Assembly (NCBI RefSeq): GCF_025147325.1
Contig: NZ_CP102262.1
Span: 2,790,001-2,854,000, forward strand
DNA length: 64,000 nt
Direction: 5' to 3'
From: Bacteroides stercoris ATCC 43183
GTDB lineage: Bacteria; Bacteroidota; Bacteroidia; Bacteroidales; Bacteroidaceae
The translations under genes and the position numbers were made by a program. Shown piece by piece: positions 32,976 through 42,303 of this stretch (the first letter of the stretch is position 1; every line of letters starts with the position of its first letter). Below the pieces are notes generated by a model, which had not been told where the DNA came from, searched no databases, and saw only the letters and a list, made by a program, of their open reading frames with translations.

Positions 32976-34682
32976 TTACCTGTATACTATCCCTTTCGTT
33001 TGCAGCATGGTAAAATCCTCTTCACGCATTCCTATATCGTTCAATGAACGGGCTTCATTATGGTCATTGAGGTATACTCTGTTTTTTTCGGTATATGAAG
33101 CATTTATTACGGACAATGAATCGTTTCGGCTAGGTGTGTCTATGCCACCTAATTCCAGCATCGTCTGGAAGAAAGACGCACTGGATGAAATATTTTTCTG
33201 TCGGTTTATCTCTGCATTTTTAAAAAGATCCGGATAATTCTTCCGATAATTGTCAGACATCCATATCAGAAAAGGCACGTGTATCTGATAATAGGACGGA
33301 ACGGGTGAAGCATGCAGGAAAAGGTGACGGTCATCATCAAAGATATCCTCTCCATGATCTGAGGTATAAAGCATTGCCGCATCTATGTCCTGTTCCTGTA
33401 ACATCCGGATGAGACGAGCCAGAAAATTATCTGTATACCGGATAGAATTATCATAAGCATTTATCAGATTATCCTTATATTTCAATTCTGCATCTACCGG
33501 AAAATCAGGCAAAAAGAAAGCGTGGTCCGCCGGATAGCGTTCCCGATAATTAAAATGGGAACCATAGGTGTGGAGAACGATAAATTGCTTGGAAGCATTT
33601 TCTGCCAACTCGGCGGCTACCAGTTTCAAAAGTTCATCGTCCGAAGGATTGTAACTGCCATCTCCTGCATCTTCTTTAATGAAATCGCATATATCGGCTT
33701 CTTTTCCAAAGAAATCGATGAAAGAATGGTTATAGCGTTGATTGGAAAAGAAAGCAGTCCGGTAGCCCGCTTCCTTAAATGCTGTGATAATTCCTTTTTG
33801 CCGATAGATGGAATTGAAGTCGTGCGCCGTAACCGAAGACATCAGCATAGGGACACTTTTGTGCGTAGTATTGGATTCTGTCAGTACATGAGAGAAGGCT
33901 GTCAATCCTTTTATTTTGGTAAGTTCCGGATTCGTATTGCGGTTATACCCGTAAATAGACCAGTTAGCGGCACGGGATGTCTCTCCGATTACCATAACAT
34001 AAACTTCCCTATTCTTCTCCGGACGGGTGGTTTTTGCCTGAAAAGTAAAATCTTTAGAGGTTTCCGCATAGTGTTGCGTCTGTGCAGTACGTTGGAAGGC
34101 AAGTGCAATATTATAACATACGTTTGCCGGATACAAATCCGATTTCAATTCATAACGGGCATCAAACAGATAAGCAGCTACCAATGACAGAATTCCTGCA
34201 ATGACCGTTATCCGGGCACGTTTACGTTCTCTGCGAACAAACGTTTCCGATAGTCTCCGTTTCTTGCTGACGGCCACCGCAGCCAAAACCAGCGCCGGTA
34301 TATATAGCAGCACAACAATAATAATGGCGGGAATCAGGTTGTCCAGCAATTCCAAAGCCTCACCGGGATTTGTTGTCACCAGATTGAGAAACATATCTAC
34401 TGCAATAACAGACTGTCCGAAAAGATATAGCAATACAATCTGGAATGCTCCAAAAAACAGGAAAGGAAACAATATCCAAAAAGTCTTGCCACAATTTCCC
34501 GACCAACTCATTATCATGTGATATATGGAGAATGGAAGCAATACATTGCACACCTTCGCCACAAGTGGCATAGGTTCAGTAAAACATAGTACGATATTGG
34601 GTACTATCAGAATTATCAGGAACAAGTAATACAAGTTCTCTTGGTTTTCAAACCATTTTTGAATTTTTCTAAAAAGCTTCAT
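32976..34682 (-). CDS. Phosphoethanolamine transferase (EptA-like, sulfatase fold)
   Basis: This 568-residue inner-membrane enzyme has five hydrophobic segments in the first 175 residues and a periplasmic alkaline-phosphatase-like domain. The catalytic motif is VMVIGETSRAANWSIYGYNRNTNPEL with Thr235 as nucleophile, and zinc-binding stretches are HTYGSHFNYRERYP and YTSDHGEDIFDDDRHLFLHASPV. It should transfer phosphoethanolamine to lipid A or another glycan. I chose the ATG at 34682, which overlaps the barrel gene by 14 bases; the ATG at 34718 would overlap more and add a polar tail. It forms an operon with the upstream barrel gene. Confidence 0.9.
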   Translation of the reverse strand: MKLFRKIQKWFENQENLYYLFLIILIVPNIVLCFTEPMPLVAKVCNVLLPFSIYHMIMSWSGNCGKTFWILFPFLFFGAFQIVLLYLFGQSVIAVDMFLNLVTTNPGEALELLDNLIPAIIIVVLLYIPALVLAAVAVSKKRRLSETFVRRERKRARITVIAGILSLVAAYLFDARYELKSDLYPANVCYNIALAFQRTAQTQHYAETSKDFTFQAKTTRPEKNREVYVMVIGETSRAANWSIYGYNRNTNPELTKIKGLTAFSHVLTESNTTHKSVPMLMSSVTAHDFNSIYRQKGIITAFKEAGYRTAFFSNQRYNHSFIDFFGKEADICDFIKEDAGDGSYNPSDDELLKLVAAELAENASKQFIVLHTYGSHFNYRERYPADHAFFLPDFPVDAELKYKDNLINAYDNSIRYTDNFLARLIRMLQEQDIDAAMLYTSDHGEDIFDDDRHLFLHASPVPSYYQIHVPFLIWMSDNYRKNYPDLFKNAEINRQKNISSSASFFQTMLELGGIDTPSRNDSLSVINASYTEKNRVYLNDHNEARSLNDIGMREEDFTMLQTKGIVYR

Positions 34683-35862
34683 TGATATTAAATATAAATC
34701 CGGTCTGATGTTTGCCAAACCCTAAATCCAAACGTACATTCACCCTCTTTTTAAATTCCCAGCGATAGCCGAAGCCATAATTAGGAAGAATATGCTTCAC
34801 GTCAAACTCGGAAAACTTTGGGAAAACAGTTCCCGCTCCTACCCATACAGTCACTCCGTTTCGTTTCCATACATGCTGGCGAAGCTCAATCTGAGCATCC
34901 ATGGCACATTTGTCACGATAACGCCCTTCATAATAGCCACGCATGGAATACGAACTGCCTAAAGTTGCCAACAGTCCCCAAGGTGGATTTCCGTAATTGA
35001 GCAGTGTATGAAACTGCCCCGCCAGAACGCCGCCTTTCCATATGGTATGATAATACCTCGTATCCAGTTCTGTACTGCTGAAAGCATATTTATTTCCCAA
35101 AAATGCCGGACTGAAACGTTGGTCTATCCTCAAATAGTATCCTTTATACGCATTTGTCAGGAAGTCGCGCGAATCATAAAGCAACGATAAACCTACACTT
35201 AGATTCGTAGTATGCGTGCTCATGCCTTCCCACAGTTCCGGTTTTTCAAAACCATGTCCGTATACATAATCGAATACAGCCATGGGACCTACGTAGAAAT
35301 TACGTGCCAACCGGAACATAAAGTCCACTTTCATCTGTGCTTGAAAGCGGTCATAATCGCTCTCATTGTCACTGTTGGCACCATTGTCGTATCCTGCACC
35401 CCAATACAGACTGGGAAAAGAATAGAAATACAGATTGTAGTTCAAACGATACTTATCATGAGGAAACAAATGCGTTCCACGTACTCCCAACAGATAGAAG
35501 CCTACCGTAGAAACATCTCCGTACAATGAAACATTGGAAGGCGGCAGAATCGTATCGTTCCGGTCGGAACGGTAAAGCCCCGCAGCCACCAGTCCCAACC
35601 CTAATTTGGTATCGCTGGAGTAGTGCGGTCCGCCGATAATGCTAAAATCGAATTTCTTATTTTTCTTTTCTTTATTGGCATCGTTAAAATAATTCAGAAA
35701 TTTTCTGAAAAAGTTCCGCTTTACAGGAACAGAATCAAGAATGATGGCAGAATCCATGTCTGCCGAAGTATTTGCTTCTGCCAAACGTGTTTGTGCATGC
35801 ACAGCAGTTACAGTCACCAACAAGATTAAAGATAACAGACATCCTTTTAATTTTGTGTTCAT
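34669..35862 (-). CDS. BamA/TamA (Omp85)-type outer-membrane barrel without POTRA domains
   Basis: This 397-residue protein has a signal peptide (LKGCLLSLILLVTVTAVHAQ) and then directly a 16-strand-like barrel, starting FSIIGGPHYSSDTKLGLGLVAAGLYRSDR. SSYSMRGYYEGRYRD is the RGY motif of the L6 loop that marks Omp85 proteins, and it ends with Phe as outer-membrane proteins do. There is no room for POTRA domains. Coexpression with a phosphoethanolamine transferase suggests a role in lipid or polysaccharide traffic, which is inference. A minus-strand -7 box TAACTTTG lies at 35896-35889. Confidence 0.85.
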   Translation of the reverse strand: MNTKLKGCLLSLILLVTVTAVHAQTRLAEANTSADMDSAIILDSVPVKRNFFRKFLNYFNDANKEKKNKKFDFSIIGGPHYSSDTKLGLGLVAAGLYRSDRNDTILPPSNVSLYGDVSTVGFYLLGVRGTHLFPHDKYRLNYNLYFYSFPSLYWGAGYDNGANSDNESDYDRFQAQMKVDFMFRLARNFYVGPMAVFDYVYGHGFEKPELWEGMSTHTTNLSVGLSLLYDSRDFLTNAYKGYYLRIDQRFSPAFLGNKYAFSSTELDTRYYHTIWKGGVLAGQFHTLLNYGNPPWGLLATLGSSYSMRGYYEGRYRDKCAMDAQIELRQHVWKRNGVTVWVGAGTVFPKFSEFDVKHILPNYGFGYRWEFKKRVNVRLDLGFGKHQTGFIFNINEAF

Positions 35863-36062
35863 TCTCTATTATTAAGAAAACCTCGAAACAAAGTTAGTTG
35901 TAAATAATTCATGTTACAACAATGTTACGGGGCTTTTTGTTTCCGTTTCTTCCTATTTAATGTCTGTTATTTCCTTAAAGTATTGTGGGCGTAAAGAAGC
36001 GACGGAAATAAACATTTATTCATTCTTATTTGTTAAGAACATATATCAACTTAAAAAAACGA

Positions 36063-36497
36063 ATGATTATGTTAAAACGATTTTTATTTCCTACCAATCC
36101 GAATGGCGTTTTTATATCTGTTATATTATTAGTAGTCAGAATTGTATTCGGTATTCTGATGATGAATCACGGTATTGATAAATGGGCAAACTATCAGGAA
36201 CTTTCTACGGTGTTCCCCGACCCTCTCGGCATCGGCAGTCCCCTTTCTCTGGGATTGGCCATCTTTGGCGAACTGGCATGCTCAATGGCATTCATCATAG
36301 GCTTCTTATACAGATTGGCAATGATTCCTATGATATTTACGATGTGTGTGGCATTCTTCATTGTTCATGGCAATGATCCGTTTGCGGTAAAAGAACTTGC
36401 ATTTGTTTATTTGGTGGTATTTGTATTGATGTATATTATAGGACCGGGAAAATTTGCCGTAGACCGCTGGATTTCCCAATCTCTTTCTCGCAAATAG
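36063..36497 (+). CDS. DoxX family membrane protein
   Basis: This protein of about 144 residues has four hydrophobic segments and the DoxX-type pattern RIVFGILMMNHGIDKW ... GLAIFGELACSMAFIIGFLYRLAMIPMIFTMCVAFFIVHG ... ELAFVYLVVFVLMYIIGPGKFAVDRW. DoxX proteins are small integral membrane proteins linked to redox or thiol stress; the exact role here is unknown. Starts at 36063 and 36069 are equally possible, while the in-frame ATG at 36030 would add polar residues without support. Confidence 0.88.
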   Translation: MIMLKRFLFPTNPNGVFISVILLVVRIVFGILMMNHGIDKWANYQELSTVFPDPLGIGSPLSLGLAIFGELACSMAFIIGFLYRLAMIPMIFTMCVAFFIVHGNDPFAVKELAFVYLVVFVLMYIIGPGKFAVDRWISQSLSRK

Positions 36498-36572
36498 AAA
36501 TAAATAAGGCTCTTTTATTTTACAGAATACTGTTTTTTCCAGCTTTTTTAATGTCTATGTTATAAAAATGGT

Positions 36573-36580
36573 TATATTTG
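36573..36580 (+). promoter_or_regulatory. -7 box of the DUF3332 gene
   Basis: TATATTTG matches TAnnTTTG, 65 bases before the start codon. No clear TTTG is found at -33. Confidence 0.5.
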
Positions 36581-36645
36581 CACTAGTATATATAAATATT
36601 GAGATTTTATCTCAATAAAATACAGTAAAATAAAAGAAAGTTATT

Positions 36646-37200
36646 ATGAAAAAGTTCAATTTGAAATTGGCTGCAACTGTAATGGTATGCGGTGCTTTTC
36701 TTTTCAGTTCATGTATCGGTTCTTTCGGATTGCATAGCAAGCTGTTGAGTTGGAACGAAGGTATTGGAAATAAATTTGTCAATGAGCTTGTTTACCTGGC
36801 ATTCAATATCATTCCGGTATATGGTATATGCTATTTGGCAGATGCTTTGGTTATCAATTCTATTGAATTCTGGAGCGGAAGCAACCCTATGGCAAGCATT
36901 GGTGAGGTAAAGAAAGTAAAAGGCGAAAACGGAAACTATCTGGTAGAAACTCTTGAGAACGGTTATTCCATTACAAAAGAAGGCGAAACCGCATCTATGG
37001 AATTAATTTACGATAAAGATTTGAATACCTGGAATGTAGTTGCAGAAGGCGTCAGCACTGAACTTTTGCAGATTAACAATGACGGTACTGCACAGATGAC
37101 TTTACCAAACGGTGAAGACCTGACCGTTACTTTGGATGCGCAGGGAGTATCTGCTGCACGTCAGGCAACTATGGTCAATACCTATTACGCTGCACGTTAA
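36646..37200 (+). CDS. DUF3332 lipoprotein
   Basis: This 184-residue protein has a lipoprotein signal (LKLAATVMVCGAFLFSSCIGSFGLHSKLLSWN) with the lipidated Cys at about residue 23, one more hydrophobic segment (ELVYLAFNIIPVYGICYLADALVIN), and a C-terminal beta-rich part. The block LLSWNEGIGNKFVNELVYLAFNIIPVYGICYLADALVINSIEFWSG is typical of DUF3332 proteins. Function is unknown. It is transcribed alone and followed by a strong terminator. Confidence 0.85.
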   Translation: MKKFNLKLAATVMVCGAFLFSSCIGSFGLHSKLLSWNEGIGNKFVNELVYLAFNIIPVYGICYLADALVINSIEFWSGSNPMASIGEVKKVKGENGNYLVETLENGYSITKEGETASMELIYDKDLNTWNVVAEGVSTELLQINNDGTAQMTLPNGEDLTVTLDAQGVSAARQATMVNTYYAAR

Positions 37201-37222
37201 GAGTTGAAACAAGATAAAACAG

Positions 37223-37268
37223 AAAGGCTGCGCAATGTTCGTCAAAGAACCGCGCAGCCTTTAGTTTT
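37223..37268. terminator. Terminator between DUF3332 and tamL genes
   Basis: AAAGGCTGCGC (37223-37233) pairs with GCGCAGCCTTT (37252-37262), followed by AGTTTTTT on the plus strand. Confidence 0.85.
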
Positions 37269-37291
37269 TTCAGACGGATATCCGCTTGGCA

Positions 37292-39604
37292 TCAGAATGG
37301 ATATCCTACCGCAAAATGAAATGCAAAATCGCGGCTGAATTTAGGATGTATAATAGGGAAATGCTCCTTTTTAGTGTTATACACCGGATTGACAGCTTTC
37401 ATACCACCGTCAAAGCGCAGGACAAAGAAGTCCAGATCCAACCGTAGGCCCAATCCGTAGGCTACGGCTATCTGCTTATAGAACTTATTGAATTCAAACT
37501 TCCCGCCCGGCTGGTCTTTGTAATCGCGCAAGGTCCAGATGTTGCCCGCATCCACAAAAATCGCTCCTCTGAACTTCCAGAAAAGGCGTGTGCGGTATTC
37601 GATACTTGCATCCAACTTAACATCTCCCGACTGATTCATGAAGTTTCCGTCACCGGGAAACACACCGGGGCCCAAATCACGTACCGACCAGCCGCGTACA
37701 CTGTTTGCACCACCTGAAAAATAACGCTTTTCAAAAGGCACAATCGTTGCATTGCCGTAAGGAACGGCTATGCCGGCTCCCACATGGAATGCAATGGAAT
37801 TGCGGTTGTCTATAACGATATTCTTGGCAAAATCGAAATCCCCTTTGACATATTGTGCGAATGGGATACTCAGCAATGAATACTCCCCGTCTTCATTCTT
37901 CTTCATGTTTGTCATTCTGGCAAAAGCATACAGAAGATTACCGGCAGACTCAAAATTAAAGCGAATAGAATATGAGTTGCCGATGATTGCATTATTCATC
38001 AGGGCTTGTCCTGCGCTATTGTATGTATAGCTGTATCCTGTGCGGACAATCAGGCGGTCGTCGTAGTTGTATTTTAAAATATAGTTCTGTTCGTTATTCA
38101 AATATTTGTCGCGGAACTCCTGCGAAATGGAAGGCATATACAGGTAGTTGATATCCAGCAAATCAATGCGATGCTGAGCACGCTGACGTTGCAATCCCCA
38201 TTTGTAACTCCAATTGGCAGAAGCAATGATGCGTGAAAACTCCGGACGTATCTGATAATTATACTGTACGCCAAATTCCGTAGTAGCACGTATCTTCCTC
38301 CGGAAGTCGTTGGAAAGAAACGGAAAGAGAAACCGCGGAAAGTTGATCGTTGCTTCCGCCCCTAATTCCGTATAGTCCTCGTGGTTATATCCGCCTTGCA
38401 AGCCAGATACCGCTTCGTAAGCCCCCCGCAGCTTTATCATAAAAGTCTCGGAACCCTTGAACATATTCCGGTTCTGAAATGATACGGATGCGGCAGCTCC
38501 CAAGTCTCCTGCGGAGTTGGTTCCTTCCAATTCAAATGATACGGACTGGTATTTGCTCTTTGTCAGCATTACGTAGGCATTCAATTTGGCTGTATCGCCT
38601 ACCTGCGTTTCAAAGAAACGGATATTGGTATATTTCAATGCCTGCAAACGTCCGAAATTGGAATAGGTACGTTGCACATCCGGTTCGTTGTACAAACTGC
38701 CCGGCACAATACTCAGATTATTAGTCAGCACCTTCGGGCGCAAATAAAGTTTATCCTTATAATATATGGGAAAACCCTTGTAATGTACGGAGTCGTTGAT
38801 TTCTATGCTGCTCAAAGCAGATGATTCCAACACATTATAATCCGTTATAAAATTTACCTTGTTGATGTAGTACTGCCGATGATTTTGCGGGCTATCGTCA
38901 TTGTGCTGCCGAAAAGGCGCCAGATGCATGGTTACATCCACCTGGTAGGTATTCCTCACCGTATCTGCCGTGTAAGAAATATATTCCTTATTGAATTTAT
39001 AATATCCGTTACGAAGAAGATTGTCCGTAATGCGCTGACGTTCTGCATCCAAACGGTTTACATCGAAATACATTCCTTCCGTCAGATAAGTACCTGCCGA
39101 ATCCTGCCGCATATATTCCCTGATTTTCCCGTCTCTGATATCGTATTTAAGAGAACGAATCTTATAAGGTTTTCCACTGGACACCTTATAGGTCAGCTTC
39201 AGCTTCTTCTTCTTTATTTGTATAACCGGCTCTACGGTGGCGCTCATATAGCCCATATTTTGTACGGCTTTTTTCATTTCCTCACCGGAGCGCTTCGTTT
39301 CTTCTTCCTTATAGATGACCGGAGCGTCCCCTATGCGCCGCAAAGTACGGTTTATCCAACGTGCAGAGTCTCTGCCCGACCAGTTATAGACATACAACTG
39401 TGTTTTTATCAGGCTGAACCATTTGGCATTCGGATTCTGGCGGACATACATCGATAGGCCTGAAGGCTTGATTTCCCTGTTGTCCGTCTGTATGCGCACC
39501 TCGTCCAACAAATATGAACCTTCCGGCACATATTTCGTGGCAGAACATGAAGCGAATAAGAGTACGGCGGTAGCAAATAGTGCGTAGCGAAAGCCTTTCT
39601 TCAT
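37292..39604 (-). CDS. tamL: TamL: BamA/TamA-family outer-membrane lipoprotein
   Basis: This 770-residue protein is the Bacteroidota lipidated relative of TamA. A lipoprotein signal (KKGFRYALFATAVLLFASCSATKYVPEGSYLLDEV) puts the lipid on Cys20. POTRA-like repeats follow (VSSGKPYKIRSLKYDI and others) to about residue 380, then an Omp85 barrel with SGGANSVRGWSVRDLGPG carrying the RGW motif and a terminal Phe. TamL works with TamB in outer-membrane or lipid transport; tamB is not adjacent here. It is divergent from the rRNA methyltransferase gene, with overlapping promoters at 39635-39667. Confidence 0.9.
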   Translation of the reverse strand: MKKGFRYALFATAVLLFASCSATKYVPEGSYLLDEVRIQTDNREIKPSGLSMYVRQNPNAKWFSLIKTQLYVYNWSGRDSARWINRTLRRIGDAPVIYKEEETKRSGEEMKKAVQNMGYMSATVEPVIQIKKKKLKLTYKVSSGKPYKIRSLKYDIRDGKIREYMRQDSAGTYLTEGMYFDVNRLDAERQRITDNLLRNGYYKFNKEYISYTADTVRNTYQVDVTMHLAPFRQHNDDSPQNHRQYYINKVNFITDYNVLESSALSSIEINDSVHYKGFPIYYKDKLYLRPKVLTNNLSIVPGSLYNEPDVQRTYSNFGRLQALKYTNIRFFETQVGDTAKLNAYVMLTKSKYQSVSFELEGTNSAGDLGAAASVSFQNRNMFKGSETFMIKLRGAYEAVSGLQGGYNHEDYTELGAEATINFPRFLFPFLSNDFRRKIRATTEFGVQYNYQIRPEFSRIIASANWSYKWGLQRQRAQHRIDLLDINYLYMPSISQEFRDKYLNNEQNYILKYNYDDRLIVRTGYSYTYNSAGQALMNNAIIGNSYSIRFNFESAGNLLYAFARMTNMKKNEDGEYSLLSIPFAQYVKGDFDFAKNIVIDNRNSIAFHVGAGIAVPYGNATIVPFEKRYFSGGANSVRGWSVRDLGPGVFPGDGNFMNQSGDVKLDASIEYRTRLFWKFRGAIFVDAGNIWTLRDYKDQPGGKFEFNKFYKQIAVAYGLGLRLDLDFFVLRFDGGMKAVNPVYNTKKEHFPIIHPKFSRDFAFHFAVGYPF

Positions 39605-39634
39605 ACTAAGTTATTAATTGCGCATAAAATACTG

Positions 39635-39667
39635 CAAATATAGAAATAATCATGTACTTTTGCCAAA
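39635..39667 (-). promoter_or_regulatory. Promoter of tamL, overlapping the divergent promoter
   Basis: On the minus strand TTTG (39667-39664) and TATATTTG (39642-39635) are 21 bases apart. On the plus strand TACTTTTG at 39655-39662, the -7 box of the rRNA methyltransferase gene, lies between them, so the two promoters compete. That plus-strand box also excludes the ATG at 39618 as start. Confidence 0.6.
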
Positions 39668-39683
39668 TAAAACCGAACAACTT

Positions 39684-40445
39684 ATGGCACTGAGCAAGAA
39701 TCGCATTAAATATATCCGTTCACTGGAATTGAAAAAGAATCGCAAAGCCGATAAAGTATTCCTGGCAGAAGGCCCGAAACTGGTAGGAGATTTGCTGGGG
39801 CACTTCCGTTGCCGCTTCCTGATTGCAACTTCCGAATGGCTTTCCGCCCACAGGCATTTGGCTGTGGAAGATGTGACCGAAGTTTCCGAAGAGGAACTTT
39901 CGCGCGCCAGCCTGCTGAAAACTCCCCAACAGGTACTCGCCGTGTTCGAACAGCCGGACGAATCTGTGGATGTTTCCGTCATAAGCCGCTCCCTTTGCCT
40001 GGCATTGGACGATGTGCAGGACCCCGGCAATTTGGGAACAATCATCCGCCTTGCCGACTGGTTTGGAATCGAACATATCTTCTGTTCGCCCAACACGGTG
40101 GATGTCTACAATCCTAAAACCGTACAGGCTACCATGGGCGGCATCGCACGGGTGAAACTGCATTATATTTCCCTGCCCGAACTTATTGCTTCACTGGAAG
40201 ACATACCGGTATACGGCACTTTCCTGGATGGAGAAAACATGTATACACAACCGCTTTCGGCGTACGGACTGATAGTAATGGGGAATGAGGGCAACGGCAT
40301 AGGAGATGAAGTGAAACGGCTCATCAACCGGAAACTGTACATTCCCAATTATCCGGCAGAACGCGAAACTTCCGAATCTTTGAATGTTGCCATTGCTACC
40401 GCAGTAGTTTGTGCCGAGTTCCGGCGGCAGGCAGCAATGTTGTAG
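39684..40445 (+). CDS. SpoU/TrmH-family RNA 2'-O-methyltransferase
   Basis: This 253-residue protein belongs to the SPOUT methyltransferases. The N-terminal substrate-binding part begins LSKNRIKYIRSLELKKNRKADKVFLAEGPKLVGDLL, as in RlmB/TrmH-like proteins. The knotted catalytic part has LALDDVQDPGNLGTIIRLADWFGIEHIFCS, VMGNEGNGIGDEV and IPNYPAERETSESLNVAIATAVVCAEFRR, which are SPOUT motifs 1 to 3. The target nucleotide in rRNA or tRNA is not clear. The start at 39684 follows a -7 box at 39655-39662. Its 3' end overlaps the small gene at 40396 tail to tail by 50 bases. Confidence 0.9.
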   Translation: MALSKNRIKYIRSLELKKNRKADKVFLAEGPKLVGDLLGHFRCRFLIATSEWLSAHRHLAVEDVTEVSEEELSRASLLKTPQQVLAVFEQPDESVDVSVISRSLCLALDDVQDPGNLGTIIRLADWFGIEHIFCSPNTVDVYNPKTVQATMGGIARVKLHYISLPELIASLEDIPVYGTFLDGENMYTQPLSAYGLIVMGNEGNGIGDEVKRLINRKLYIPNYPAERETSESLNVAIATAVVCAEFRRQAAML

Positions 40446-40734
40446 TGTCAAAATTAGGGAAATAGACAGGCATTAGTCCGCAACTTCCGTCAATAAAGGA
40501 TGGCGGAGTTATTAATAAATTCCGAGAAGCGTTTGTCAAGGAGAAAATTGTGTCAGGTTCTTTCAACTCGTTTTGCGTTAAAAGAACGATTGCTCCCGGC
40601 AGCCATTCCACATTTTCTATCTCTTCGGTCAATGGAAATAAACGTACAACCATCCCCTCTTCCGTCTCTATCGCATATTGTTTGAGATAACCGTATGCGG
40701 GCAGGAATAAAAAATGTGAAGCGAAACGTTTCAT
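40396..40734 (-). CDS. Small conserved-looking protein coupled to the DUF4296 gene
   Basis: This 112-residue protein (RFASHFLFLPAYGYLKQYAIETEEGMVVRLFPLTEEIENVEWLPGAIVLLTQ) is not one I can place in a named family. It looks real rather than a shadow because its ATG overlaps the stop of the DUF4296 gene as ATGA, which is a coupling arrangement, and the composition is that of a folded protein. The last 50 bases overlap the 3' end of the RNA methyltransferase gene on the other strand, which is long for a tail overlap. It is the last gene of the ileS-lspA operon line. Confidence 0.62.
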   Translation of the reverse strand: MKRFASHFLFLPAYGYLKQYAIETEEGMVVRLFPLTEEIENVEWLPGAIVLLTQNELKEPDTIFSLTNASRNLLITPPSFIDGSCGLMPVYFPNFDTTTLLPAAGTRHKLLR

Positions 40735-41675
40735 TGTTTTTCAGTGGTTTGGCGCAATCTTGGACGCGGACGCCTTTCAGAGCGTTGACGGACAGTATCT
40801 TTCTCTTCACTCTGCCGCTTCAGTTCTGCCGGTTTGCCCGGAACGGGTTCTTTCTTCAGTTCTTTGTCGCCTGCCTCAAGGCTATCTGCCGGAGCCTTGA
40901 ACAAGGTATCCTTTGCGTGGTAGCGCATCAGGCTGATGCGGTCTGCCAACACATCCCGTGTGGATTGCTGTGCAGGATAATAGATAAAGCCTCGTATTTC
41001 TTTTATTTCTCCCAATGTGTCGGCAAATAAAGAAATAGTCTCCGTGCCCGATTGCTTTACCTTGAGCATATCGTTCAGCGTATCTTTGGCATAAAGAACC
41101 TGCATTGCCATTAAAGGTGCGTGCAGACTGTCGGGTGTTCCGTTCAGGAAACGGAAACGGACTGTCCAACGCAGCGTATCTCTGTCCTTGAAATTGGTGT
41201 CCGAAGGAAGTGTGAAAGTCAGTTTGTTATCCATCGGAGTTCCGGTAAGATAACAGATGTGCCGGCCTCTCCATACGTCTATACTGTCGCCCGGAGAAGA
41301 TTCTTTGGGCTTGTTGTCGCGCAAGGCTATTAAATGATTGATACCGTCCCTCTCGGCTTTCAACCGCTGGTTTACTTTTTCGTAGACTTTTGTAAGGGCA
41401 TCCGGATGGCGGGCATACCACACCATGGAAGTATCGAAGTCGGCCTGGGTAATGCCGTGTTTCCTGTAAACCGATTCAATGTACAGCACACGCTTATAAC
41501 TTTCGCTGTAAGGAACCTCCTCTCCCATTGCCTTTGCAATGTGGAAGTCATAAAGTACGTTTTCCATTTTGGCGTCCGATATAACCGTATCAGGTCTTTT
41601 AACCTGACATGCCGTCAGACCGAACGCCAGAAGGATTACGCTATAATACCATTGAATCCGTCTTTTCCTTTTCAT
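40731..41675 (-). CDS. DUF4296 lipoprotein
   Basis: This 314-residue protein has a lipoprotein signal (RIQWYYSVILLAFGLTACQVKRPD) and the DUF4296 domain at about 30-115 (VISDAKMENVLYDFHIAKAMGEEVPYSESYKRVLYIESVYRKHGITQADFDTSMVWYARHPDALTKVYEKVNQRL). A beta-rich middle and a Lys/Glu/Arg-rich disordered tail with Pro follow. Function is unknown. It overlaps lspA by four bases at its start and the 112-residue gene by four bases at its end, so it is translated from the same mRNA; being a lipoprotein it needs LspA itself. Confidence 0.85.
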   Translation of the reverse strand: MKRKRRIQWYYSVILLAFGLTACQVKRPDTVISDAKMENVLYDFHIAKAMGEEVPYSESYKRVLYIESVYRKHGITQADFDTSMVWYARHPDALTKVYEKVNQRLKAERDGINHLIALRDNKPKESSPGDSIDVWRGRHICYLTGTPMDNKLTFTLPSDTNFKDRDTLRWTVRFRFLNGTPDSLHAPLMAMQVLYAKDTLNDMLKVKQSGTETISLFADTLGEIKEIRGFIYYPAQQSTRDVLADRISLMRYHAKDTLFKAPADSLEAGDKELKKEPVPGKPAELKRQSEEKDTVRQRSERRPRPRLRQTTEKQ

Positions 41676-42301
41676 GATTTCTTTATAACATGATAGGAAT
41701 CATTCAAATACTTACTGTAGAAGAGCAACAGCGCTATGATACCGCAACTGATTGCCGCATCGGCAAAGTTGAAAATCGGGCTGAAGAAGATGAAATGGTC
41801 TCCACCTATGAACGGCATCCACGCAGGCCAGTTTGTTTCGATAATAGGGAAATAGAACATATCGACCACTTTACCGTAAAGCAGCGGAGCGTATCCGCCG
41901 CCTTCGGGCATAAAGGTTGCCAGTTGCGAATAGGTGCTTTCATTAAACAGCACTCCGTAGAATACGCTGTCGATGATATTGCCCAGCGCACCCGTCAGGA
42001 TGAGCGAGACACAGACAATAAACCCTGTTTTCATTCCATGCTTTATGAACTTGTACAGGAACCAGCCTATCACTCCTACCGCAACGATTCGAAATGAAGT
42101 AAGGAACAATTTCCCGAATATCTCCAAACCAAAAGCCATACCGTTGTTTTCGGTAAAATAAATGTAAAACCAATCGGTGATGCGTATGCTCTCATGCCAA
42201 TACATGTGCGTCTTTACAATCACCTTGATTACCTGATCGATAATCAATACCGAGAAAATAACGAGTAAGGCTATCCGCCCTTTCGTGAAAAAATTCTTCA
42301 T
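41672..42301 (-). CDS. lspA: Lipoprotein signal peptidase (signal peptidase II)
   Basis: This 209-residue inner-membrane aspartyl protease cleaves signal peptides of diacylated lipoproteins. Four hydrophobic segments are present, and the catalytic pair is in GALGNIIDSVFYG and FNFADAAISCG, the NxxD and FNxAD motifs. It is longer than the 160-170 residues of many LspA proteins because of an insertion between the two motifs (FNESTYSQLATFMPEGGGYAPLLYGKVVDMFYFP and after), as seen in Bacteroidota. It lies 2 bases behind the DksA-like gene and overlaps the DUF4296 gene. Confidence 0.95.
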   Translation of the reverse strand: MKNFFTKGRIALLVIFSVLIIDQVIKVIVKTHMYWHESIRITDWFYIYFTENNGMAFGLEIFGKLFLTSFRIVAVGVIGWFLYKFIKHGMKTGFIVCVSLILTGALGNIIDSVFYGVLFNESTYSQLATFMPEGGGYAPLLYGKVVDMFYFPIIETNWPAWMPFIGGDHFIFFSPIFNFADAAISCGIIALLLFYSKYLNDSYHVIKKS

Positions 42302-42303
42302 CC

